Source: Liolophura sinensis (lineage: Eukaryota > Mollusca > Polyplacophora > Chitonida > Chitonidae). Taken from it: a DNA stretch of 64,000 nucleotides. Below are positions 50,201 through 63,000 of this stretch, piece after piece. Numbering within the stretch: position 1 is the stretch's first letter; each line of letters opens with the position of its first letter. The stretch spans positions 1 to 64,000 of the forward strand of contig NW_027018066.1 in the NCBI RefSeq assembly GCF_032854445.1, read 5' to 3'. The notes under the pieces were generated by a model. The model had not been told where the DNA came from. It did no database searches and saw only the letters and a list, made by a program, of their open reading frames with translations. Position numbers and translations under genes: made by a program.

Positions 50201-53200
50201 CCAGGCAACAATGCAAAAGTGGAAAAACTGTTCCAGTGCTGCTGGTAAGAGGCTAATCCGACGTATTTTGTGACGAGAAATCGAATGGTGCAAACCTAGT
50301 TGATCTCCGACCAATACTTTTGGCTGTAGCGACAATTGAATGATCATTGGTGTCATAGTCACGTGCCCAGCAACGGCTCTTACTCCATGGAAACCAGGGA
50401 AATTTGCAATTTTTTAAAAAGCTGCCGATGCCTGGCCCAATTCCGCATCTTTTGGCACCTTATTTATGTGTGTCAGTGTTTAAGTGTACTTTTATTTTTA
50501 CAGCAAATTGTATCAAGTACATTGTGTTTTTTATGTACAAATGGTGTGGTTTTTCTACAAGTAGATAAAGACATTGAGATTGTCTTGGACTTAGAAGTAA
50601 GACAATTGCTGGGTGAGTTAAATGGGCTTAGCCCAAAGATTTGACGTCTTCTGGGCTACCGAAGGGCACATAACATATAGTCAAAAGTTGAATATAGTAA
50701 TGACCAGTCGCGATGGTACATAGTACAGTGTAGCCGATTTCAAATTAACAAAAAGACCAGGCAAAAATGTAAAAGTGGAAAAACTGTTCCAGTGCTGCTG
50801 GTAAGAGGCTAATCCGACGTATTTTGTGACGAGAAATCGAATGGTGCAAACCGCGTTGATCTCCGACCAATACTTTTGGCTGTAGCGACAATTGAATGAT
50901 CATTGGTGTCATAGTCACGTGCCCAGCAACGGCTCTTACTCCATGGAAACCAGGGAAATTTGCAATTTTTTAATCAGCTGCCGATGCCTGGTCCAATTCC
51001 GCATCTTTTGGCACCTTAATTATGTGTGTCAGTGTTTAAGTGTACTTTTTACAGCAGACTGTATCTAGTACCTTGTGTTTTTTATGTACAAATGGTGTGG
51101 TTTTTCTACACGTAGATAAAGACATTGAGATTGTCTTGGACTTAGAATTAAGACAATTGCTGGGTGAGTTAAATGGGCTTAGCCCAAAGATTTAACGTCT
51201 TCTGGGCTACCGAAGGGCACATAACTTATAGTCAAAAGTTGAATATAGTAATGACCAATCGGAATGGTACATAGTACAGTGTAGCCGATTTCAATTACCA
51301 AAAAGACCAGGCAAAAATGCAAAAGTGGAAAAACCGTTCCAGTGCCGCTGTTAAGAGGCTAATCCGACGTATTTTGTAACGAGAAATCGAATGGTGCAAA
51401 CCGCGTTGCTCTCCGACCAATACTTTTGGCTGTAGCGACAATTGAATGATCATTGGTGTCATAGTCACGTGCCCAGCAACGGCTCTTACTCCATGGAAAC
51501 CAGGGAAATTTGCAATTTTTTAAAAAGCTGCCGATGCCTGGCCCAATTCCGCATCTTTTGGCACCTTATTTATGTGTGTCAGTGTTTAAGTGTACTTTTT
51601 ACAGCAGACTGTATCAAGTACCTTGTGTTTTTTATGTACAAATGGTGTGGTTTTTCTACACGTAGATGAAGACATTGAGATTGTTATGGACTTAGAAGTA
51701 AGACAATTGCTGGGTGAGTTAAATGAGCTTAGCCCAAAGATTTGACGTCTTCAGGGCTACCGAAGGGCACATAACTTATAGTCAAAAGTTGAATATAGTA
51801 ATGACCAGTCGCGATGGTACATATTACAGTGTAGCCGATTTCAATAACCAAAAAGACCAGGCAAAAATGCAAAAGTGGAAAAACCGTTCCAGTGCTGCTG
51901 GTAAGAGGCTAATCCGACGTATTTTGTGACGAGAAATCGAATGGTGCAAACCGCGTTGCTCTCCGACCAACACTTTTGGCTGTAGCGACAATCGAATGAT
52001 CATTGGTGTCATAATCACGTGCCCAGCAACGCCTCTTACTCCATGGAAACCAGGGAAATATGCAATTTTTTAAACAGCTGCCGATGCCTTGCCCAATTCC
52101 GCATCTTTTAGAACCTTATTGATGTGGGTCAGTGATCAGTTGTACTTTTTACAGCAGACTGTATCTAGTACCTTGTGTTTTTTATGTACAAATGGTGTGG
52201 TTTTTCTACAAGTAGATAAAGACATTGAGGTTGTCTTGGACTTAGAAGTAAGACAATTGCTGGGTGAGTTAAATGGGCTTAGCCCAGAGATTTGACGTCT
52301 TCTGGGCTACCGAAGGGCACATAACATATAGTCAAAAGTTGAATATAGTAATGACCAGTCGCGATGGTACATAGTACAGTGTAGCTGATTTCAAATTAAC
52401 AAAAAGACCAGGCAAAAATGTAAAAGTGGAAAAACTGTTCCAGTGCTGCTGGTAAGAGGCTAATCCGACGTATTTTGTGACGAGAAATCGAATGGTGCAA
52501 ACCGCGTTGCTCTCCGACCAATACTTTTGGCTGTAGCGACAATTGAATGATCATTGGTGTCATAATCACGTGCCCAGCAACGGCTCTTACTCCATGGAAA
52601 CCAGGGAAATTTGCAATTTTTTAAACAGCTGCCGATGCCTGGCCCAATTCCGCATCTTTTGGCACCTTATTTATGTGTGTCAGTGTTTAAGTGTACTTTT
52701 TACAGCAGACTGTATCAAGTACCTTGTGTTTTTTATGTACAAATGGTGTGGTTTTTCTACACGTAGATGAAGACATTGAGATTGTTATGGACTTAGAAGT
52801 AAGACAATTGCTGGGTGAGTTAAATGAGCTTAGCCCAAAGATTTGACGTCTTCAGGGCTACCGAAGGGCACATAACTTATAGTCAAAAGTTGAATATAGT
52901 AATGACCAGTCGCGATGGTACATATTACAGTGTAGCCGATTTCAATAACCAAAAAGAGCAGGCAAAAATGCAAAAGTGGAAAAACCGTTCCAGTGCTGCT
53001 GGTAAGAGGCTAATCCGACGTATTTTGTGACGAGAAATCGAATGGTGCAAACCGCGTTGCTCCCCGACCAACACTTTTGGCTGTAGCGACAATCGAATGA
53101 TCATTGGTGTCATAATCACGTGCCCAGCAACGCCTCTTACTCCATGGAAACCAGGGAAATATGCAATTTTTTAAACAGCTGCCGATGCCTTGCCCAATTC

Positions 53201-56200
53201 CGCATCTTTTAGAACCTTATTGATGTGGGTCAGTGATCAGTTGTACTTTTTACAGCAGACTGTATCTAGTACCTTGTGTTTTTTATGTACAAATGGTGTG
53301 GTTTTTCTACAAGTAGATAAAGACATTGAGGTTGTCTTGGACTTAGAAGTAAGACAATTGCTGGGTGAGTTAAATGGGCTTAGCCCAGAGATTTGACGTC
53401 TTCTGGGCTACCGAAGGGCACATAACATATAGTCAAAAGTTGAATATAGTAATGACCAGTCGCGATGGTACATAGTACAGTGTAGCCGATTTCAATTAAC
53501 AAAAAGACCAGGCAACAATGCAAAAGTGGAAAAAATGTTCCAGTGCTGCTGATAAGAGGCTAATCCGACGTATTTTGTGACGAGAAATCGAATGGTGCAA
53601 ACCGCGTTGCTCCCCGACCATTACTTTTGGCTGTAGCGACAATTGAATGATCATTGATGTTATAGTCACGTACCCAACAACGGCTCTTACTCCATGGAAA
53701 CCAGGGAAATATGCAATTTTTTAAACAGCTGCCGATGCCTTGCCCAATTCCGCATTTTTTGGCACATTATTTATGTGTGTCAGTGTTTAAGTGTACTTTT
53801 TACAGCACACTGTATCTAGTACCTTTTTTCTTTTATGTACAAATGGTGTGGTTTTTCTACACGTAGATAAAGACATTGAGATTGTCTTGGACTTAGAAGT
53901 AAGACAATTGCTGGATGAGTTAAATGGGCTTAGCCCAAAGATTTGACGTCTTCTGGGCTACCGAAGGGCACATAACATATAGTCAAAAGTTGAATATAGT
54001 AATGACCAGTCGCGATGGTACATAGTACAGTGAAGCCGATTTCAAATTAACAAAAAGACCAGGCAAAAATGTAAAAGTGGAAAAACTGTTCCAGTGCTGC
54101 TGGTAAGAGGCTAATCCGACGTATTTTGTGACGAGAAATCGAATGGTGCAAACCGCGTTGATCTCCGACCAATACTTTTGGCTGTAGCGACAATTGAATG
54201 ATCATTGGTGTCATAGTCACGTGCCCAGCAACGGCTCTTACTCCATGGAAACCAGGGAAATTTGCAATTTTTTAATCAGCTGCCGATGCCTGGTCCAATT
54301 CCGCATCTTTTGGCACCTTAATTATGTGTGTCAGTGTTTAAGTGTACTTTTTACAGCAGACTGTATCTAGTACCTTGTGTTTTTTATGTACAAATGGTGT
54401 GGTTTTTCTACACGTAGATAAAGACATTGAGATTGTCTTGGACTTAGAATTAAGACAATTGCTGGGTGAGTTAAATGGGCTTAGCCCAAAGATTTAACGT
54501 CTTCTGGGCTACCGAAGGGCACATAACTTATAGTCAAAAGTTGAATATAGTAATGACCAATCGGAATGGTACATAGTACAGTGTAGCCGATTTCAATTAC
54601 CAAAAAGACCAGGCAAAAATGCAAAAGTGGAAAAACCGTTCCAGTGCCGCTGTTAAGAGGCTAATCCGACGTATTTTGTAACGAGAAATCGAATGGTGCA
54701 AACCGCGTTGCTCTCCGACCAATACTTTTGGCTGTAGCGACAATTGAATGATCATTGGTGTCATAGTCACGTGCCCAGCAACGGCTCTTACTCCATGGAA
54801 ACCAGGGAAATTTGCAATTTTTTAAAAAGCTGCCGATGCCTGGCCCAATTCCGCATCTTTTGGCACCTTATTTATGTGTGTCAGTGTTTAAGTGTACTTT
54901 TTACAGCAGACTGTATCAAGTACCTTGTGTTTTTTATGTACAAATGGTGTGGTTTTTCTACACGTAGATGAAGACATTGAGATTGTTATGGACTTAGAAG
55001 TAAGACAATTGCTGGGTGAGTTAAATGAGCTTAGCCCAAAGATTTGACGTCTTCAGGGCTACCGAAGGGCACATAACTTATAGTCAAAAGTTGAATATAG
55101 TAATGACCAGTCGCGATGGTACATATTACAGTGTAGCCGATTTCAATAACCAAAAAGACCAGGCAAAAATGCAAAAGTGGAAAAACCGTTCCAGTGCTGC
55201 TGGTAAGAGGCTAATCCGACGTATTTTGTGACGAGAAATCGAATGGTGCAAACCGCGTTGCTCTCCGACCAACACTTTTGGCTGTAGCGACAATCGAATG
55301 ATCATTGGTGTCATAATCACGTGCCCAGCAACGCCTCTTACTCCATGGAAACCAGGGAAATATGCAATTTTTTAAACAGCTGCCGATGCCTTGCCCAATT
55401 CCGCATCTTTTAGAACCTTATTGATGTGGGTCAGTGATCAGTTGTACTTTTTACAGCAGACTGTATCTAGTACCTTGTGTTTTTTATGTACAAATGGTGT
55501 GGTTTTTCTACACGTAGATAAAGACATTGAGGTTGTCTTGGACTTAGAAGTAAGACAATTGCTGGGTGAGTTAAATGGGCTTAGCCCAGAGATTTGACGT
55601 CTTCTGGGCTACCGAAGGGCACATAACATATAGTCAAAAGTTGAATATAGTAATGACCAGTCGCGATGGTACATAGTACAGTGTAGCTGATTTCAAATTA
55701 ACAAAAAGACCAGGCAAAAATGTAAAAGTGGAAAAACTGTTCCAGTGCTGCTGGTAAGAGGCTTATCCGACGTATTTTGTGACGAGAAATCGAATGGTGC
55801 AAACCGCGTTGCTCTCCGACCAATACTTTTGGCTGTAGCGACAATTGAATGATCATTGGTGTCATAGTCACGTGCCCAGCAACGGCTCTTACTCCATGGA
55901 AACCAGGGAAATATGCAATTTTTTAAAAAGCTGCCGATGCCTGGCCCAATTCCGCATCTTTTGGCACCTTATTTATGTGTGTCAGTGTTTAAGTGTACTT
56001 TTTACAGCAGACTGTATCAAGTACCTTGTGTTTTTTATGTACAAATGGTGTGGTTTTTCTACACGTAGATGAAGACATTGAGATTGTTATGGACTTAGAA
56101 GTAAGACAATTGCTGGGTGAGTTAAATGAGCTTAGCCCAAAGATTTGACGTCTTCAGGGCTACCGAAGGGCACATAACTTATAGTCAAAAGTTGAATATA

Positions 56201-59200
56201 GTAATGACCAGTCGCGATGGTACATATTACAGTGTAGCCGATTTCAATAACCAAAAAGAGCAGGCAAAAATGCAAAAGTGGAAAAACCGTTCCAGTGCTG
56301 CTGGTAAGAGGCTAATCCGACGTATTTTGTGACGAGAAATCGAATGGTGCAAACCGCGTTGCTCCCCGACCAACACTTTTGGCTGTAGCGACAATCGAAT
56401 GATCATTGGTGTCATAATCACGTGCCCAGCAACGCCTCTTACTCCATGGAAACCAGGGAAATATGCAATTTTTTAAACAGCTGCCGATGCCTTGCCCAAT
56501 TCCGCATCTTTTAGAACCTTATTGATGTGGGTCAGTGATCAGTTGTACTTTTTACAGCAGACTGTATCTAGTACCTTGTGTTTTTTATGTACAAATGGTG
56601 TGGTTTTTCTACAAGTAGATAAAGACATTGAGGTTGTCTTGGACTTAGAAGTAAGACAATTGCTGGGTGAGTTAAATGGGCTTAGCCCAGAGATTTGACG
56701 TCTTCTGGGCTACCGAAGGGCACATAACATATAGTCAAAAGTTGAATATAGTAATGACCAGTCGCGATGGTACATAGTACAGTGTAGCTGATTTCAAATT
56801 AACAAAAAGACCAGGCAACAATGCAAAAGTGGAAAAACTGTTCCAGTGCTGCTGGTAAGAGGCTAATCCGACGTATTTTGTGACGAGAAATCGAATGGTG
56901 CAAACCTAGTTGATCTCCGACCAATACTTTTGGCTGTAGCGACAATTGAATGATCATTGGTGTCATAGTCACGTGCCCAGCAACGGCTCTTACTCCATGG
57001 AAACCAGGGAAATTTGCAATTTTTTAAAAAGCTGCCGATGCCTGGCCCAATTCTGCATCTTTTGGCACCTTATTTATGTGTGTCAGTGTTTAAGTGTACT
57101 TTTATTTTTACAGCAGATTGTATCAAGTACATTGTGTTTTTTATGTACAAATGGTGTGGTTTTTCTACAAGTAGATAAAGACATTGAGATTGTCTTGGAC
57201 TTAGAAGTAAGACAATTGCTGGGTGAGTTAAATGGGCTTAGCCCAAAGATTTGACGTCTTCTGGGCTACCGAAGGGCACATAACATATAGTCAAAAGTTG
57301 AATATAGTAATGACCAGTCGCGATGGTACATAGTACAGTGTAGCCGATTTCAAATTAACAAAAAGACCAGGCAAAAATGTAAAAGTGGAAAAACTGTTCC
57401 AGTGCTGCTGGTAAGAGGCTAATCCGACGTATTTTGTGACGAGAAATCGAATGGTGCAAACCGCGTTGATCTCCGACCAATACTTTTGGCTGTAGCGACA
57501 ATTGAATGATCATTGGTGTCATAGTCACGTGCCCAGCAACGGCTCTTACTCCATGGAAACCAGGGAAATTTGCAATTTTTTAATCAGCTGCCGATGCCTG
57601 GTCCAATTCCGCATCTTTTGGCACCTTAATTATGTGTGTCAGTGTTTAAGTGTACTTTTTACAGCAGACTGTATCTAGTACCTTGTGTTTTTTATGTACA
57701 AATGGTGTGGTTTTTCTACACGTAGATAAAGACATTGAGATTGTCTTGGACTTAGAATTAAGACAATTGCTGGGTGAGTTAAATGGGCTTAGCCCAAAGA
57801 TTTAACGTCTTCTGGGCTACCGAAGGGCACATAACTTATAGTCAAAAGTTGAATATAGTAATGACCAATCGGAATGGTACATAGTACAGTGTAGCCGATT
57901 TCAATTACCAAAAAGACCAGGCAAAAATGCAAAAGTGGAAAAACCGTTCCAGTGCCGCTGTTAAGAGGCTAATCCGACGTATTTTGTAACGAGAAATCGA
58001 ATGGTGCAAACCGCGTTGCTCTCCGACCAATACTTTTGGCTGTAGCGACAATTGAATGATCATTGGTGTCATAGTCACGTGCCCAGCAACGGCTCTTACT
58101 CCATGAAAACCAGGGAAATTTGCAATTTTTTAAAAAGCTGCCGATGCCTGGCCCAATTCCGCATCTTTTGGCACCTTATTTATGTGTGTCAGTGTTTAAG
58201 TGTACTTTTTACAGCAGACTGTATCAAGTACCTTGTGTTTTTTATGTACAAATGGTGTGGTTTTTCTACACGTAGATGAAGACATTGAGATTGTTATGGA
58301 CTTAGAAGTAAGACAATTGCTGGGTGAGTTAAATGAGCTTAGCCCAAAGATTTGACGTCTTCAGGGCTACCGAAGGGCACATAACTTATAGTCAAAAGTT
58401 GAATATAGTAATGAACAGTCGCGATGGTACATATTACAGTGTAGCCGATTTCAATAACCAAAAAGACCAGGCAAAAATGCAAAAGTGGAAAAACCGTTCC
58501 AGTGCTGCTGGTAAGAGGCTAATCCGACGTATTTTGTGACGAGAAATCGAATGGTGCAAACCGCGTTGCTCTCCGACCAACACTTTTGGCTGTAGCGACA
58601 ATCGAATGATCATTGGTGTCATAATCACGTGCCCAGCAACGCCTCTTACTCCATGGAAACCAGGGAAATATGCAATTTTTTAAACAGCTGCCGATGCCTT
58701 GCCCAATTCCGCATCTTTTAGAACCTTATTGATGTGGGTCAGTGATCAGTTGTACTTTTTACAGCAGACTGTATCTAGTACCTTGTGTTTTTTATGTACA
58801 AATGGTGTGGTTTTTCTACAAGTAGATAAAGACATTGAGGTTGTCTTGGACTTAGAAGTAAGACAATTGCTGGGTGAGTTAAATGGGCTTAGCCCAGAGA
58901 TTTGACGTCTTCTGGGCTACCGAAGGGCACATAACATATAGTCAAAAGTTGAATATAGTAATGACCAGTCGCGATGGTACATAGTACAGTGTAGCTGATT
59001 TCAAATTAACAAAAAGACCAGGCAAAAATGTAAAAGTGGAAAAACTGTTCCAGTGCTGCTGGTAAGAGACTAATCCGACGTATTTTGTGACGAGAAATCG
59101 AATGGTGCAAACCGCGTTGATCTCCGACCAATACTTTTGGCTGTAGCGACAATTGAATGATCATTGGTGTCATAGTCACGTGCCCAGCAACGGCTCTTAC

Positions 59201-60095
59201 TCCATGGAAACCAGGGAAATTTGCAATTTTTTAAAAAGCTGCCGATGCCTGGCCCAATTCCGCATCTTTTGGCACCTTATTTATGTGTGTCAGTGTTTAA
59301 GTGTACTTTTTACAGCAGACTGTATCAAGTACCTTGTGTTTTTTATGTACAAATGGTGTGGTTTTTCTACACGTAGATGAAGACATTGAGATTGTTATGG
59401 ACTTAGAAGTAAGACAATTGCTGGGTGAGTTAAATGAGCTTAGCCCAAAGATTTGACGTCTTCAGGGCTACCGAAGGGCACATAACTTATAGTCAAAAGT
59501 TGAATATAGTAATGACCAGTCGCGATGGTACATATTACAGTGTAGCCGATTTCAATAACCAAAAAGAGCAGGCAAAAATGCAAAAGTGGAAAAACCGTTC
59601 CAGTGCTGCTGGTAAGAGGCTAATCCGACGTATTTTGTGACGAGAAATCGAATGGTGCAAACCGCGTTGCTCCCCGACCAACACTTTTGGCTGTAGCGAC
59701 AATCGAATGATCATTGGTGTCATAATCACGTGCCCAGCAACGCCTCTTACTCCATGGAAACCAGGGAAATATGCAATTTTTTAAACAGCTGCCGATGCCT
59801 TGCCCAATTCCGCATCTTTTAGAACCTTATTGATGTGGGTCAGTGATCAGTTGTACTTTTTACAGCAGACTGTATCTAGTACCTGTGTTTTTTTATGTAC
59901 AAATGGTGTGGTTTTTCTACAAGTAGATAAAGACATTGAGGTTGTCTTGGACTTAGAAGTAAGACAATTGCTGGGTGAGTTAAATGGGCTTAGCCCAGAG
60001 ATTTGACGTCTTCTGGGCTACCGAAGGGCACATAACATATAGTCAAAAGTTGAATATAGTAATGACCAGTCGCGATGGTACATAGTACAGTGTAG
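47300..60095 (+). repeat. R hexamer HOR (~3.3 kb x ~4) nested in a 6,610-bp dodecamer
   Basis: Taking the monomer with TTTTTTAATCAGCTG as position 1, units start at anchors 47636, 50941, 54243 and 57551 (spacing 3305, 3302 and 3308). Positions 2-5 correspond across all four units. Position 6 differs: 50385 and 56995 share CTTTTATTTTTACAG and CAAACCTAGTTG, while 53692 is an ACCTTTTTTCTTTT monomer and 60303 is yet another kind. The longest exact register is therefore 12 monomers: 49284 to 55894, 49834 to 56444, 50385 to 56995 and on through 53142 to 59752, all +6,610 bp. I find only about ten differences over 50.2-53.48 kb against 56.81-60.09 kb. Confidence 0.93.
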
Positions 60096-63000
60096 CTGAT
60101 TTCAAATTAACAAAAAGACCAGGCAAAAATGTAAAAGTGGAAAAACTGTTCCAGTGCTGCTGGTAAGAGACTAATCCGACGTATTTTGTGACGAGAAATC
60201 GAATGGTGCAAACCGCGTTGATCTCCGACCAATACTTTTGGCTGTAGCGACAATTGAATGATCATTGGTGTCATAGTCACGTGCCCAGCAACGGCTCTTA
60301 CTCCATGGAAACCAGGGAAATTTGCAATTTTTTAAACAGCTGCCGATGCCTGGTCCAATTCCGCATCTTTTGGCACCTTATTTATGTGTGTCAGTGTTTA
60401 AGTGTACTTTTTACAGCAGACTGTATCTAGTACTTTGTGTTTTTTATGTACAAATGGTGTGGTTTTTCTACACGTAGATAAAGACATTGAGGTTGTCTTG
60501 GACTTAGAAGTAAGACAATTGCTGGGTGAGTTAAATGGGCTGAGCCCAAAGATTTGACGTCTTCTGGGCTACCGAAGGGCACATAACATATAGTCAAAAG
60601 TTGAATATAGTAATGACCAGTCGCGATGGTACATAGTACAGTGTAGCCGATTTCAAATTAACAAAAAGACCAGGCAAAAATGCAAAAGTGGAAAAACTGT
60701 TCCAGTGCTGCTGGTAAGAGGCTTATCCGGCGTATTTTGTGACGAGAAATCGAATGGTGCAAACCGCGTTGCTCTCCGACCAATACTTTTGGCTGTAGCG
60801 ACAATTGAATGATCATTGATGTCATAGTCACGTGCCCAACAACAGCTCTTACTCCATGGAAACCAGGGAAATTTGCAATTTTTTAAACAGCTGCCGATGC
60901 CTGGCCCAATTCCGCATCTTTTAGAACCTTATTAATGTGGGTCAGTGTTTAAGTGTACTTTTTACAGCAGACTGTATCTAGTACCTTGTGTTTTTTATGT
61001 ACAAATGGTGTGGTTTTTCTACACGTAGATAAAATCATTGAGGTTGTCTTGGACTTAAAAGTAAGACAATTGCTGGGTGAGTTAAATGGGCTTAGCCCAA
61101 AGATTTGACATCTTCTGGGCTACCGAAGGGCACATAACTTATAGTCAAAAGTTGAATATAGTAATGACCAGTCGCGATGGTACATAGTACAGTGTAGCCG
61201 ATTTTAATTACCAAAAAGACCAGGTAAAAATGCAAAAGTGGAAAAACTGTTCCAGTGCTGCTGGTAAGAGGCTAATCCGACGTATTTTGTGACGAGAAAT
61301 CGAATGGTGCAAACCGCGTTGCTCTCCGACCAATACTTTTGGCTGTAGCGACAATCGAATGACCAATGGTTTCATAATCACGTGCCCAGCAACGCCTCTT
61401 ACTCCATGGAAACCAGGGAAATATGCAATTTTTTAAACAGCTGCCGGTGCCTTGCCCAATTCCGCATCTTTTAGAACCTCATTGATGTGGGTCAGTGATC
61501 AGTTGTACTTTTTACAGCAGACTGTATCTAGTACCTTGTGTTTTTTATGTACAAATGGTGTGGTTTTTCTACACGTAGATAAAGACATTGAGATTGTCTT
61601 GGACTTAGAAGTAAGACAATTGCTGAGTGAGTTAAATTGGCTTAGCCCAAAGATTTGACGTCTTCTGGGCTACCGAAAGGCACATAACTTATAGTCAAAA
61701 GTTGAATATAGTAATGACCAGTCGCGATGGTACATAGTACAGTGTAGCCGATTTCAATTAACAAAAAGACCAGGCAACAATGCAAAAGTGGAAAAACTGT
61801 TCCAGTGCTGCTGATAAGAGGCTAATCCGACGTATTTTGTGACGAGAAATCGAATGGTGCAAACCGCGTTGCTCTCCGACCATTACTATTGGCTGTAGCG
61901 ACAATTGAATGATCATTGATGTTATAGTCACGTACCCAACAACGGCTCTTACTCCATGGAAACCAGGGAAATATGCAATTTTTTAAACAGCTGCCGATGC
62001 CTTGCCCAATTCCGCATCTTTTGGCACCTTATTTATGTGGGTCAGTGTTTAAGTGTTCTTTTTACAGCAGACTGTATCTAGTACCTTTTTTCTTTTATGT
62101 ACAAATGGTGTGGTTTTTCTACACGTAGATAAAGACATTGAGATTGTCTTGGACTTAGAAGTAAGACAATTGCTGGATGAGTTAAATGGGCTTAGCCCAA
62201 AGATTTGACGTCTTCTGGGCTACCGAAGGGCACATAACATATAGTCAAAAGTTGAATATAGTAATGACCAGTCGCGATGGTACATAGTACAGTGTAGAAG
62301 ATTTCAAATTAACAAAAAGACCAGGCAAAAATGCAAAAGTGGAAAAACTGTTCCAGTGCTGCTGGTAAGAGGCTTATCCGACGTATTTTGTGACGAGAAA
62401 TCGAATGGTGCAAACCGCGTTGCTCTCCGACCAATACTTTTGGCTGTAGCGACAATCGAATGATCATTGGTGTCATAATCACGTGCCCAGCAACGGCTCT
62501 TACTCCATGGAAACCAGGGAAATTTGGAATTTTTCAAACAGCTGCCGATGCCTTGCCCAATTCCGCATCTTTTGGCACCTTATTTATGTGTGTCAGTGTT
62601 TAAGTGTACTTTTTACAGCAGACTGTATCAAGTACCTTGTGTTTTTTATGTACAAATGGTGTGGTTTTTCTACACGTAGATAAAGACATTGAGATTGTCT
62701 TGGACTTAGAAGTAAGACAATTGCTGGGTGAGTTAAATGGGCTTAGCCCAAAGATTTGACGTCTTCAGGGCTACCGAAGGGCACATAACTTATAGTCAAA
62801 AGTTGAATATAGTAATGACCAGTCGGGATGGTACATAGTACAGTGTAGCCGATTTCAATTAACAAAAAGACCAGGCAAAAATGCAAAAGTGGAAAAACTG
62901 TTCCAGTGCTGCTGGTAAGAGGCTAATCCGACGTATTTTGTGACGAGAAATCGAATGGTGCAAACCGCGTTGCTTTCCGACCAATACTTTTGGCTGTAGC

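Noticed and set aside
58101-58106. Missing anchor suggesting a deleted monomer
   Set aside because: Only one base is changed (CCATGG to CCATGA); spacing of 550 bp on both sides is normal.
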